From Adiantum capillus-veneris (lineage: Eukaryota > Streptophyta > Polypodiopsida > Polypodiales > Pteridaceae): a stretch of DNA of 64,000 nucleotides. The stretch covers positions 142,421,858-142,485,857 of the forward strand of contig CM043949.1 of assembly GCA_014529385.2 (NCBI GenBank), given 5' to 3'. Numbering within the stretch: position 1 is the stretch's first letter; each line of letters begins with the position of its first letter. Below, piece by piece: positions 11,791 through 21,151 of the stretch. The translations under genes and the position numbers were made by a program. Below the pieces are notes generated by a model, which was given only the letters and a program-made list of their open reading frames with translations, did not search any database and had not been told where the DNA came from.

Positions 11791-11817
11791 TAGTCTGAGT
11801 CCTCCTGGACGACTATG

Positions 11818-12395
11818 AAGTGTCTGTGGGCGAAGCATTGTAGTTGTTTTGGTCATAAGTTCCCAATGCAATTGTAGAGCGATGATACAACAGTCTTTCC
11901 AATAAAGCTGCTCTTTGTTTGATTGAAGGATTGGTGGTCGGGTTTTGGGTTGGTTTTGGCACTTCGGTAGTAGAATCAGTAGATGGATTCTTCTTTGTCT
12001 TGTTGTTCTTTTTCACAATCCAAATCTGCTTCCGCTTCGTTTGTGCTTGCCACAAACTCTTTGCGACCCAAACCTGCTTTGTTTTTTGTGTTGATTTCCT
12101 CGCCTTGAAATACCTAGGAGTTTCCGTGGATTGTACTGAAGGGAGTTCCTGTTTATAAATCCTTGGGATCCAAATTTGCTTGCTATAGCTTTATGCCGTC
12201 ATGAACTTCTTTGGAATCTAGATCTGTTTCACTGTCCTTGATTGTCTAGAATCACTCTGTTGTCTGGTATTGAAGACTCTGTTTTCCACCTTTGTGTTCT
12301 CTGGCACAACCTTTTTTGGTCTCCATACCAACTTTGACTCCGTTTTTTCCCAAGGTTTGAGCTGTTATATTATTGCTTGTCTTCCTTATCCAATG
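11818..12395 (-). pseudogene. Element B polyprotein tail with W-P-K repeats
   Basis: In the minus-strand frame that continues 12386-12583, a short motif recurs: KLVWRPKK (about 12330), KQI-stop-IPKK (about 12210), KQIWIPR (about 12165), KQVWVAK (about 12075) and KQIWIVKK (about 12020). These are spaced roughly 15-45 residues apart. Several in-frame stops interrupt it, one of them replacing the W of a repeat (TGG to TAG). The frame ends near 11818, just before the internal PPT. Function unknown. Element D has the same motif style in its tail, which shows that it is a family feature. Confidence 0.55.
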
Positions 12396-15300
12396 TTAAG
12401 AGTTCCTCGTCGAAGAGCAATCCAGTTGTATAGAAATTTTTGGTTGCCATTGCTTCTTCTTTTTCTCTGGTTGTTGTTTACCTTTGTTCTTGGATTCTTC
12501 CTTTGGAGTTGTCTCTGATCCTTTGGTGAACTTAATTGATTGACTTTCACCTTCGTATTTGATAAGCACTGATTTAATGTCATTTGTCAATTGTTTGTAC
12601 AAACTGAGTGAAAGTAGGTTAGTTTGAGCTCCTGAATCCAATAGTGCTCTAGCTTTGATTTGGTTGGTTCCTACTTTGCATTCAATGATGGGTTCTTCTT
12701 TGTCATTATCCATTTCTGTTATACTGACTGCGTTTATTCGTATTGCTCCTTCATTGCGTTGTTTCTGACGTAGTAGTCTTCTTTTCTCCATTCTTTCCTT
12801 CGCCTCGGCTTGCGCTTCCTCCACAATCGTTTTCTTTTTCTGGACACGCAGCTTTTCTTCATGTATTTTGAGAAGCATGTCTTGGGTTAGCGACAAAAGA
12901 TACTTTTTCACTTTGCATCCACTAATCCAATTGGGCATTTCTTCTCCGTCTAATGTAGCAAGCTTGACGGCTCCACTTGGTGATAGACCTTTAATCACCA
13001 GAGGTCCCATCCCTCTCTTTTTAAGCTTCTTAGCATGCTGTTTCAGAGTGTAAACTAGGACATAGTCCCCAACCTTAAACTCTTTAGTCCGCACATGCTT
13101 ATCAAAAAATTCCTTTTGTCGCCTTTTTTGAGCGTAGATAGAAGCTACTGCTTTTAGGCGAATCTCGTCTAGCTTTTCCAGGTCATCTATTCTATCAGAA
13201 AGCTCGTGCCCTGTCCACTCTAGATCCTTAGCCACCCTTAAGATTGAAATCAAGAATTCTATTGGTAAGATAGCATTTAGCCCAAAACCCATGTTATATG
13301 GGGTCGTTCCTATTGATGTTTTATATGCTACCCTATATGCCCATAATGTTGAATGCAACTTCTGGTCCCAGTCAGTTCTCGACTCAGATACAATCTTCGT
13401 AAGGACCGTGCATATGGTTTTGTTTGTTGCTTCAGCTTGTCCGTTTGCTTGTGGATGATACGGGGCTGATTTCCTATGGATTACCATGAATTCATCTAGA
13501 AGGATCTCTATCACTTCATTTATAAAATGTGTGCCTCGATCACTCACAATTTCTATTGGCAATCCATATCGTACAAAGACGTATTCATATAGAAACTGTG
13601 CCGTGGTCCTGGCATCTGCTTTTTGAGTTGCCTTTGCTTCGACCCACTTTGTTAAATAGTCTGTAGCCACAACGATGTATTGTGCATGAATCTTATATGC
13701 AGGAGGTGAAATGGGTCCGACATAATCAATACCCCATTTTGCAAAAGCTCTTGCCCCCATCATTGGTCTAAGCGGCATATCATCTCTTTTAAGTGGTACT
13801 TTGGTCCGCTGACAGTCATCACACCGTTTAACGTATTCCTCAGCGTCCATATGTAATGTTGGCCACCATATTCCTGCGGCTAAGACAAGTTTTGTTGTCT
13901 TATCACCTGAGAAATGGCCTCCACCTACTCCTCCATGAGCTTGCTCCAAGATTATCACATACTCAGACTCTGATGCGCAAATCCTAAGCTGGTTGTCTTT
14001 ACCTCTCTTATAGAGTTGATCTCCTATTAAAGTGTAATCTCTAGCTTCTGTCTCTACAGATTTCTGACGAGCTTTTGACGTTCCTTCTGGGAAAGTTCTA
14101 TTTGTGAGATATTCAACAATATACTGACTCCATTCCGGAGCGATCATTATCTGATATAATGTTGAATAATCTGCTGGCGGTTTTGATGAACATACAATAC
14201 ATACAGTGACATATTCATGTACGCTTTCTTTCATTCCTGGCCAATAGACTCCCAATTGTAACAAATTCCTATATGTGTTCCTTCTTGAACAATGAAATGC
14301 ACATTCCTGAACATGTGCTTCGCGCAGATATATATTATATTCCTCAGGATTGATGCATAGTCGTAAAACATGATCATTTCCCAATTGATACAACCTTCCT
14401 GCAACCAATTGAAGATTCTTGGATTGCTGAATAGCAATATGTTTCTGGTTGTATTCTCTTCTATCAAACTCTCCTCCATAGGTTAATAAGCTAACGACAT
14501 TTTGAGACCACTTCGGTATCATTTCTATGTTGAACAAGTACGCGTCTGGCATGTCGTCATCTACTCCTATAGGGTCTTCCCCATTCGTCAATCGCGAAAG
14601 ATGATCAGCTCTAAGATGTGTTTTTCCTTTCTTTACTACTACCGTGAAGTCGAATTCCAGTAAGATAATGAACCATCTCACTATTCTCCCGGTATTGCAT
14701 GGTTTATTCACTAGGTAGAGCAAGGCTTGGTGATCCGTAAAAAACACAAACTTGTTGGCTAGAAGATAATGCCAAAATTTCTTCACAGCATATATCATTC
14801 CTAATCCCTCTCGCTCTGTTGTGGTGTAATTCTTCTCTGCATTGTTGAGCTGTCGACTGGCGTAAGAGATAGGAAAATCCATGTTTCCTTGTTCTGGCTG
14901 AGCCAGAATGCATCCTATTGCATATGCCGAAGCATCTATATGCACATGGAATATCTTCTCCCAATCTGGTGATTTCAAAACTGGAGCAGTAATGAGTGCC
15001 TCTTTCAATTTCTTGAATGATTTCTCACACTCCTCTGTCCATTCAAAGTTCACTATTAGCCTGTAAAGTGGTTGGCCTATTATAGCGTACATGTAAATGA
15101 ATCGTCTATAATATCCACAATGTCCCATAAAGCTCTGTACTTGTTTCGCATTGGTTGGTCTAGTCATTTCCACTATAACTTTTATCTTCTCTAAATCCGT
15201 GGATATTCCGTTTTGTGAGACAATATGTCCCAGAATTCTGCCCTGTCGGACCATAAACACACATTTCTCAGGATTGAGACAAATGCGATATGTCCTACAT

Positions 15301-15722
15301 TTCTCAAATACTTTTCTTAGGTGTTCTAGATGCTCATCTCTCAGAAGAGAATGTACACATAAGTCATCCATGTATATTTCTAGAAACAACCTTAAGTATT
15401 CTTTGAAAGCATGCGTCATTAGCCTCTGGAAGGTTGCGGGAGCATTGGTTAGACCAAAAGGCATAACCCGATAAGCATAAATTCCCCACTCCGTTGCAAA
15501 AGCTGTTTTATGTTGATCTGCCGGTGCTATGGCTAGCTGGTTATATCCTGAAAAACCATCAAGAAAGGAGTATGCTGTTTTCCCTGATACACGCTCTAGA
15601 ACATGATCAGTTATCGGCAGGGGATAATTGTCCCTGATTGTTGCAGCATTCACTTTCTTTAAGTTGACACACACTCGAAGTTTTCGTTCTTCTTGGGTAC
15701 CACCACAATCGGAGATACCCAA
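12396..15722 (-). CDS. Element B pol: RT, RNase H, duplicated integrase zinc domain, integrase core, C-terminal DSGA segment
   Basis: Open for 1108 codons, without an ATG start because a frameshift near 15685 separates it from the RT N-terminus. Domains by residue: RT with YMDD at 117-120; RNase H with D263, the TTEREGL helix near 301-307 and D330; a first HHCC zinc module (H470, H477, C508, C511); a second HHCC module (H596, H603, C634, C637) with the same internal spacing, offset by 126 residues; integrase core D666, D728, E764 (DX61DX35E); then a basic linker and, at 1029-1032, a DSGA motif in a protease-like context (ALLDSGAQTNLLS). Reverse transcription and integration are the expected roles. 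The zinc-domain duplication and the second DSGA are unusual. It is part of a defective polyprotein; upstream lesions are listed in the neighbouring entries. Confidence 0.9.
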   Translation of the reverse strand: MGISDCGGTQEERKLRVCVNLKKVNAATIRDNYPLPITDHVLERVSGKTAYSFLDGFSGYNQLAIAPADQHKTAFATEWGIYAYRVMPFGLTNAPATFQRLMTHAFKEYLRLFLEIYMDDLCVHSLLRDEHLEHLRKVFEKCRTYRICLNPEKCVFMVRQGRILGHIVSQNGISTDLEKIKVIVEMTRPTNAKQVQSFMGHCGYYRRFIYMYAIIGQPLYRLIVNFEWTEECEKSFKKLKEALITAPVLKSPDWEKIFHVHIDASAYAIGCILAQPEQGNMDFPISYASRQLNNAEKNYTTTEREGLGMIYAVKKFWHYLLANKFVFFTDHQALLYLVNKPCNTGRIVRWFIILLEFDFTVVVKKGKTHLRADHLSRLTNGEDPIGVDDDMPDAYLFNIEMIPKWSQNVVSLLTYGGEFDRREYNQKHIAIQQSKNLQLVAGRLYQLGNDHVLRLCINPEEYNIYLREAHVQECAFHCSRRNTYRNLLQLGVYWPGMKESVHEYVTVCIVCSSKPPADYSTLYQIMIAPEWSQYIVEYLTNRTFPEGTSKARQKSVETEARDYTLIGDQLYKRGKDNQLRICASESEYVIILEQAHGGVGGGHFSGDKTTKLVLAAGIWWPTLHMDAEEYVKRCDDCQRTKVPLKRDDMPLRPMMGARAFAKWGIDYVGPISPPAYKIHAQYIVVATDYLTKWVEAKATQKADARTTAQFLYEYVFVRYGLPIEIVSDRGTHFINEVIEILLDEFMVIHRKSAPYHPQANGQAEATNKTICTVLTKIVSESRTDWDQKLHSTLWAYRVAYKTSIGTTPYNMGFGLNAILPIEFLISILRVAKDLEWTGHELSDRIDDLEKLDEIRLKAVASIYAQKRRQKEFFDKHVRTKEFKVGDYVLVYTLKQHAKKLKKRGMGPLVIKGLSPSGAVKLATLDGEEMPNWISGCKVKKYLLSLTQDMLLKIHEEKLRVQKKKTIVEEAQAEAKERMEKRRLLRQKQRNEGAIRINAVSITEMDNDKEEPIIECKVGTNQIKARALLDSGAQTNLLSLSLYKQLTNDIKSVLIKYEGESQSIKFTKGSETTPKEESKNKGKQQPEKKKKQWQPKISIQLDCSSTRNS

Positions 15723-15846
15723 TCGGTGTGTTCAATCTCGTATATGAATTCAGCTTCCATTAGCTTATCTATCTCTTCTTTGATTCGCTTAGCAAACGTA
15801 TCATTATATGTGTATGGTCTCTGTCTGCTAGGCTTTGCATCTTGTT

Positions 15847-16836
15847 TTAGTGGGATTGTGTGTTGGCATATCGATGGGTCAACTCCCTTAAGTCCTTATA
15901 AGACCATGCAAACACATCCCTGTACTCTCTGAGAAGACTCAAAAGTCTCTCTTCCTCGCCTGGAGACAAATCTGTGGCTATGTACACCGGTCTAGGTGTC
16001 TCACCTGGAGCTGCTAAATCAACTTTTTTTGCATCCTCCGGTCCGTCATAAGATTCGTTCTCCTTTCTCTCTCGAATAGGTTGGGTTAATACCACCTTCC
16101 TATCCTCTATTGTGAATTTCCTGTAGTGAGAGGGAACATCCATGTTTTCCTTGATTTTGGCATTTTCGTCCTCTCCACTCTCAATTTCTGTCGTCCAAAA
16201 TTCTTTCAGAATTTTCTTGAGCTCTCTGTACTTGTTTCTACGTTCTAACTTGGACTCCGTGTGTTCTCTGTTGCGCTTGTTCTTTTCTGATTTTTCTGTT
16301 TCAGTTTTCGTTTCATTCCTTTGAACTTGATTTCTTGAGCTTCTTTTGTCTTTTCGTAAGCTGTTTTGATCATTGCCTCTCATTCTTCCAGAAATCTTGT
16401 CCTTAACACAATCTTCCGCCTTTACTAGCATTAGGAATTGATTTTTTCCTCTTATTCTAGGCATCGGATTGGTTCTGACCCCCTTTGTTTTTCTCTTTGC
16501 TCTATAGCATTTCTGGCGTTGTTTAGTTTGGTTCGGAAAATCATAAAATCTGACATCCGTTATAGTTTCTTCGTTTTCGCTTGAATTGTCCGTTGACTCG
16601 TTGTCTGCTTCATTTTCCCACTCTGGATGATCGGGAATGTCATGAAACACCTCTTCTTCATCTTCCTTTTCCAGTGTATCGTTCTTTTCAGTTTCTTTTT
16701 CGAGTACAGTTCTCAACATGAAGTACGGAACCACGTCGTACCCGTCCTTGTCGCAAAATTTTGTTGTGGGACCATCCGAAATTGCACAAACATCTAGGGT
16801 TGCTAGAATGTGTGTCCATTCTAATGGTTCAAGCAT
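15847..16836 (-). CDS. Element B pol segment: linker and RT N-terminus (frameshifted)
   Basis: An open frame of 329 codons with an internal ATG at 16836. It begins with a segment carrying LEPLEWTHILATLDVC, passes through a highly charged lysine/glutamate-rich linker (about residues 40-240) and ends with RPVYIATDLSPGEEERLL and YRDVFAWSYKDL, the conserved entry into gypsy RT. Near 15882 the RT frame is lost; the next RT residues continue in another frame to about 15690, and after a second shift near 15685 in the frame of 12396-15722. The frame upstream is the same, separated only by a TGA at 16858-16860. The charged linker is longer than usual between protease and RT. Confidence 0.8.
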   Translation of the reverse strand: MLEPLEWTHILATLDVCAISDGPTTKFCDKDGYDVVPYFMLRTVLEKETEKNDTLEKEDEEEVFHDIPDHPEWENEADNESTDNSSENEETITDVRFYDFPNQTKQRQKCYRAKRKTKGVRTNPMPRIRGKNQFLMLVKAEDCVKDKISGRMRGNDQNSLRKDKRSSRNQVQRNETKTETEKSEKNKRNREHTESKLERRNKYRELKKILKEFWTTEIESGEDENAKIKENMDVPSHYRKFTIEDRKVVLTQPIRERKENESYDGPEDAKKVDLAAPGETPRPVYIATDLSPGEEERLLSLLREYRDVFAWSYKDLRELTHRYANTQSH

Positions 16837-16857
16837 GTCCTCTGGAAAGGGTTCTCC

Positions 16858-17124
16858 TCAATAAGTTTCGTCTTCGATAGCCCTTTCTAAAACATATTCT
16901 TCTCGCCTCAGACTTCCACATTTCGAGGCCCCACACATCCATAACTCCTTGGACTTACCTAACCAAGCTGGAAATTCGGATCCCGCCAAAGTAGCTGAAT
17001 CAAACTCCTCTACCGGTGTTCGGTTCACATCTTTGTAGCTATGGTCTTTCAGGTTCACACGTATAGTGGTTTCCATATTTCTCAGGTATATGTGATCGTA
17101 GCCCCAATCCTGGACCATTTTCAA
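16858..17124 (-). pseudogene. Element B protease-RT linker between two in-frame stops
   Basis: 88 codons in the same frame as the protease (17125-17841) and the RT N-terminus (15847-16836). It is bounded by TAG at 17125-17127 and TGA at 16858-16860. It starts just after ILGRPFMR and reads MVQDWGYDHIYLRN, the usual end of plant gypsy proteases, so the TAG is a lesion inside the protease C-terminus. Both stops could come from single C-to-T changes. Confidence 0.7.
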
Positions 17125-17841
17125 CTATCTCATGAATGGTCTTCCCAGTATGATATCATAGTTATTCTCCTTGCCAAAATCGACAATAGCAAAAGTATGT
17201 TCGTATTCAATGCCGCAAGAAGTCACTATGACTTTCTCTAATAACCCCATAGGTTTCTCCATGTGTCCATATGCTAATTGGAGTTTCAACCTACTCTTCC
17301 TTATTGCTGGTTTCCCCCATTTTTTCCAGATTTCTTTTGTAGCAATGGCTACCCCAGCTCCGCTGTCTAGTATTGACATCGTGTTCACTCCTTGGAATTC
17401 AACTGGTAAGGTTGTATTCCCCTCTTCACCTTCGCAATACTCTCCGACCTTGTTTAAGGGTACAGGCTTAGCGTTCTTTTGTGGTTTGCTCAGCTCTTGT
17501 ATACCCTCTTGCAGTCTCGATGTTGGGTCTTTTATCCCAAATTTCTCCAAGCATTTTCCTACAGTGGTCCACATATGTGGTCTTAGCCTCAAAAGCTCAG
17601 CTAGAGTGATAGTGCATGTCACTGGTGTTGACAAGATCTCTATCAATCCTTGCGAGTCCATGACTTTTTCTGGTGAGATTCTTCGTGAGGGAAGTGCTCT
17701 AATCTCGGATTTTGCTTCATACTCTCCTAAGTATGAAGGTAAGGTATTCAGTGAATGAGGTTTGCTCTCCATTGTTCTAACAGAGGCCCCCATCTTCCCA
17801 GTAAGATTGCAGATCCAAGTCCACTTGAGATCCTGCCTCAA
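17125..17841 (-). CDS. Element B aspartic protease
   Basis: Retropepsin-like protease. Residues 157-162 read ILDSGA, the catalytic DSG loop; a flap-like stretch follows and residues 230-234 read ILGRP, the second conserved loop of plant gypsy proteases. It would cleave the Gag-Pol precursor as a homodimer. The frame has no ATG (first codon TTG) and overlaps the nucleocapsid frame (17777-19057) by about 65 bases in a +1 frame relationship. It is therefore reached either by ribosomal frameshifting or was separated by a mutation. A TAG at its end cuts the conserved C-terminal segment from the domain. Confidence 0.85.
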   Translation of the reverse strand: MRQDLKWTWICNLTGKMGASVRTMESKPHSLNTLPSYLGEYEAKSEIRALPSRRISPEKVMDSQGLIEILSTPVTCTITLAELLRLRPHMWTTVGKCLEKFGIKDPTSRLQEGIQELSKPQKNAKPVPLNKVGEYCEGEEGNTTLPVEFQGVNTMSILDSGAGVAIATKEIWKKWGKPAIRKSRLKLQLAYGHMEKPMGLLEKVIVTSCGIEYEHTFAIVDFGKENNYDIILGRPFMR

Positions 17842-19057
17842 ATTCCACTATGGGAGGATTCTTGATGTCCTTTTCCCAATTTGTCTGATTAGCTTGGCAA
17901 CTTAGCTCGTTTGCAAAGTTTGCCTCTCTCACTTGTTTCCAAAATTCATTGTAATCCTCATCTCTTCCGTAAGACCTCTGTATGACTGGATGAAATCCCT
18001 CTATCTCCTGATCGGTTGTGTTCAATACTATGCGGTCATCCTTGTGTGTATCTTCAGACTTTTGTGCACTGTGAGTCTTTTCAGCTACCCGTGAAATGAT
18101 AGTCTCTTGCTGAATTGGGTTTTCCGTTCCACAATTCATTGTTTCTCTTGGTGGTTCTAATAAGGCTTGTGCAGTCTCAATCATTCTCTGGCACATTTCA
18201 AGTCTCCGTTTCTCCAATTCTGCGTTTGGGTATGTCATCCACCTCTGTTCTTGTGTTTGGTTGTTCTTTAACCTAGCTTTGTAAGCTCTCATCTGTGCGT
18301 CCAATGGTTCATGTACTTTGTCGACTAGCACTGATCCCCCTGAGCTTAAGCTCGTTGTTTCTTTGATACTCTTTTGTTTCGTTCTTTCCGGGCTCATCTC
18401 TCGTTTCCCGTTTTGACTCTCAAGTTTTTCTAATCTATCTTTAGTTCGCTTTAGTTCCTCAGCTAGAATAGCGTCTTCACGTTCTTTTCTCAACTTCATG
18501 CGTGCTTTTCTAGCTTTCCATGTGTTTCTCTGACTCCGCGGTCCTTGACTAACCACATCAGTCGCTAACTTTCCATTCTCAGGTTCTCTAGTGGTTTTCT
18601 TAGCTTGAGCTCTAGTAACAACTTGCGTTGGTATCAGAGTTTCATTTTCAGACCCACTGCTGGTAGGAATAGTTTCTAGCATATTCAATGTCGTCTTTTG
18701 CACTTTGTTTGGATTCTTTGAACAATCCTCAATGAAGTGAGTAACCCCACACTCAGTGCAATAAGCGTTAATTCTAATGATTTCCGTATGTGGACAAACA
18801 TTCATCAGATGGTCACCTCCACACTTGTAATAGGGTCCTAGTGCTGGTCTTGGTCCCACTTGATTCGTCCTTTGTGAATAGGATGGTCTTTGTCCTGTTA
18901 ACCCTCCATGAGCTATGAACATCAATGTTCTTGCATCCAAATTGTATCTCTCTTCATCAGAAGCACTTGCAACTGTTGGTATTCCAACATTCCCAATCAT
19001 GCCCCATGGTTCTGGTTGTTTGGGTTCTTCTGGTGGGTAATACACAGTTGGAGACAT
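17777..19057 (-). CDS. Element B nucleocapsid/linker part of Gag
   Basis: 426 codons beginning at an internal ATG; it is in the same frame as gag (19085-20287), separated only by a TAA at 19085-19087. Near residues 78-112 there are two knuckle-like motifs: a first lacking the leading Cys (YYKCGGDHLMNVC) and a second CTECGVTHFIEDC (CX2CX3HX4C, one residue short of the canonical spacing). These would bind RNA. The rest is a charged, helical linker with TRAQAKK and long Lys/Arg/Glu runs, ending close to the protease frame. The same VTRAQAKK-type linker after the knuckle occurs in element D (VLTRSMLQKK), supporting their kinship. Confidence 0.8.
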   Translation of the reverse strand: MSPTVYYPPEEPKQPEPWGMIGNVGIPTVASASDEERYNLDARTLMFIAHGGLTGQRPSYSQRTNQVGPRPALGPYYKCGGDHLMNVCPHTEIIRINAYCTECGVTHFIEDCSKNPNKVQKTTLNMLETIPTSSGSENETLIPTQVVTRAQAKKTTREPENGKLATDVVSQGPRSQRNTWKARKARMKLRKEREDAILAEELKRTKDRLEKLESQNGKREMSPERTKQKSIKETTSLSSGGSVLVDKVHEPLDAQMRAYKARLKNNQTQEQRWMTYPNAELEKRRLEMCQRMIETAQALLEPPRETMNCGTENPIQQETIISRVAEKTHSAQKSEDTHKDDRIVLNTTDQEIEGFHPVIQRSYGRDEDYNEFWKQVREANFANELSCQANQTNWEKDIKNPPIVEFEAGSQVDLDLQSYWEDGGLC

Positions 19058-19084
19058 GTGTGCATCAGATTCTTCATAATAGGC

Positions 19085-20287
19085 TTAAACAGGCACTAAG
19101 ACTTGTTCTTCCTGATTCTCTAAGGTTGGTGCATATCTAATGCCCACTAGTCTTGCTCCTGGTAAAGGTGGTTGTTGTCCCAATACCGGTTGCGGTCTTT
19201 CTATCCCCATAGGTCCTGGTACATTTCCCGTTGGGTATCGAGGTACTGGATGTACCTGAGGTAGTGCTAATTGAGGAGGAGGTGCATACTGACGCTCCCT
19301 TACATACCCTTTGTTGTAATAGCACTCCTCTGTTGGATGGTTTGTCCATTTTTGTTCAATAGCACACCATTTTAGTGGTTTTGGCAATGGTTTTTGGTAT
19401 GGTGCCATCCTTTTTAGAGCATCTTCTATCATTTGCTCTACATTTGGCATGGTTGTTGTTTGAACATTCTTTTTAGTGGTAGTCTCGCTCGCTATGGAGG
19501 AAGAGCTACTGAATGCAAAATCTGTATCCGCTGACACCTCTCCATGAACCGTACAGTTATCCACTAAGTACAATGCTGCTCTCGTTACTTGCTCGAAACT
19601 TGTACAAGCTTTCAAGTGCAAGTCCTTCTTGAGAGTGTCGTTTCTCAATCCTTCAATAAAGAGAACAGATAGTCTGTCATCTTGTGGTCGTTCACGTACT
19701 GGACATCTCTCAATGTATTGTTTGAAGCGAAGTGAAGCTTCCTTCACTTTTTCGTGTTCTCTCTGTTTAAAAGCATATATTTGTGAGACCGTATTGTGCT
19801 TAATCCCTCGTTTTGAGAATTCCTCAGCAAACTCTCTTAGCAAATGGTCAATGTCATGGAATCCCCCTCTGTTCAGTGGTTGAAACCATGTCAATGCCGT
19901 ACCTTCTAGAGTAAGACCAAATCCATCGTATTGTGTATGGAAATCTGTTATCTGCTCAGCTCTTAAGACTTGCTTAAAGAGTGACACATGTGCATACGGA
20001 TCTCCTGAACCACCATACTTCTTTGGCATACACTTGGCTACTTGAGATGGTCTCATACGTCTATGGTCTGCTACCAATCTCATTGCTCCTGTGTCCCGGC
20101 TAAAGCTTTCTCTAGCATCATGGACTTCATGGGTTACCCTTGTCGGTTCCCCTGCCCTGAGTCTACTACTAGGAGGTAAATGTGATGGTTCCGCTTCGAA
20201 CCTTGGACCTGGAGTGGTATACGTGGGGATTGGAACTGCTCTACCTCGATTCGTATCCATTGACTCTCTGGAATGTAATGATCCCAT
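19085..20287 (-). CDS. Element B Gag capsid
   Basis: 400 codons from an ATG at 20287. Residues about 105-260 form the retrotransposon gag capsid domain: KKYGGSGDPYAHVSLFKQ, LEGTALTWFQPL (the conserved W), FAEEFSKR and RLSVLFIEGLRNDTLKKDL. A proline/glutamine-rich segment follows, and the frame ends at TAA 19085-19087, after which the same frame resumes as nucleocapsid, so the TAA is probably a lesion. Upstream of the ATG the frame stays open back to about 20341, overlapping the end of ORF1 in the +1 frame, so Gag may also be reached by a frameshift. It forms the virus-like particle in the cytoplasm. Confidence 0.88.
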   Translation of the reverse strand: MGSLHSRESMDTNRGRAVPIPTYTTPGPRFEAEPSHLPPSSRLRAGEPTRVTHEVHDARESFSRDTGAMRLVADHRRMRPSQVAKCMPKKYGGSGDPYAHVSLFKQVLRAEQITDFHTQYDGFGLTLEGTALTWFQPLNRGGFHDIDHLLREFAEEFSKRGIKHNTVSQIYAFKQREHEKVKEASLRFKQYIERCPVRERPQDDRLSVLFIEGLRNDTLKKDLHLKACTSFEQVTRAALYLVDNCTVHGEVSADTDFAFSSSSSIASETTTKKNVQTTTMPNVEQMIEDALKRMAPYQKPLPKPLKWCAIEQKWTNHPTEECYYNKGYVRERQYAPPPQLALPQVHPVPRYPTGNVPGPMGIERPQPVLGQQPPLPGARLVGIRYAPTLENQEEQVLVPV

Positions 20288-20324
20288 TGGTCCGGGCTTC
20301 GAGTACTGAGGTTGACTGAAAGAG

Positions 20325-20844
20325 TCAGCAGCCTGAGTTCTTTGTCGTCATTGGGTTTTGCACTCCATTTGTTGGTGCTGGTCTTTGTGAGCTACAAGTA
20401 ACATAATACTGATGTAGTGGTCCCCCAAAGTATGTATATCCTTCTAATTCTTTCTTGCCCATTGTTGAGTATTGCCTCCCATACTTGTCGTAAGCGGCAA
20501 TTATCACTTCCGATCCCTCTGTGTAGGTAAAGATATAAAGTCTTTTTTGGTCTGTCAACTCTCCGGTGTAGGGTTCTTCACATCTATAATAGAGATCTTG
20601 CTCCCCATTATTATATTTGTATAGCCCCACATAGATGTTATCAGTGTTGATCCTTGTAGTTTCATTCTCTTTTCTTAACCTCGCATCAGGGAAGTTCATT
20701 ATTGGTGCTTTCTCCTCGAGTTCTTCATCTACTTTGGCTTTGGTGCCCATCAATCCCCACTTGTCCACAATGTTAGGGTTTAGAACTACCAAGTACATGG
20801 TATCCTCGTCATCTAGATATCTATCTCCGCTATAGCTCATAGGC
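20325..20844 (-). CDS. Element B ORF1, C-terminal part (after the copia insertion)
   Basis: This continues 26028-26395 exactly in frame when element C and one copy of its target duplication are ignored: 368 plus 520 bases, 296 codons including the TGA at 20325-20327. Visible features: MSYSGDRYLDDEDTMYLV, KAKVDEELEEKAPIMNF, and several Tyr-rich strands such as TDNIYVGLYKYNNGEQDL. No family is recognised. The protein lies before gag, the position of ORF1 in Ogre-type elements. No stop interrupts either half, unlike gag-pol, so copia C struck an intact ORF. The true start is in 26028-26395. Confidence 0.7.
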
Positions 20845-20849
20845 ACTAA

Positions 20850-21076
20850 TGTTGGAATTAGGGTTGCAGAGAAACACACACAGCTTGGAGAAGACGAAGG
20901 AAGCTCAAGGCACACAATAGAGAGTGTGTTACTTAGTGTGCAATGGAAAGATAGATAGCCCTAGAGTGATGGGCGTATATACAATGCACGGGGGAAAAAA
21001 CCTCCTAAAGAGGGAAAAAATGCCCCGGCGGTCCTAGTGTGTTCACACACATCACTACCACATGTATATGGTAACA
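20850..21076 (-). repeat. 3' LTR of element C
   Basis: 227 bp, TGTTGGAATT...TGGTAACA, identical by eye to 25801-26027. Short for a copia LTR but complete. Confidence 0.96.
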
Positions 21077-21088
21077 AATCCCCCCTGG
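21077..21088 (-). other. Polypurine tract of element C
   Basis: The sense strand reads CCAGGGGGGATT immediately before the 3' LTR. Confidence 0.9.
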
Positions 21089-21151
21089 AGTGATGCGGTG
21101 AACGAGAGCTGGCACATGAGTAAAGGGAAGTGCCATGCCCTGAGGACAGGA

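Noticed and set aside
17171-17758. 195-codon plus-strand ORF
   Set aside because: Antisense shadow of the B protease.
20325-20915. 196-residue ORF starting in the LTR of element C (MCLELPSSS...)
   Set aside because: Its first codon is GTG and its first residues come from the LTR of C. The rest is the C-terminal half of ORF1 of B. The same LTR words appear at 25642-25866 for the same reason.
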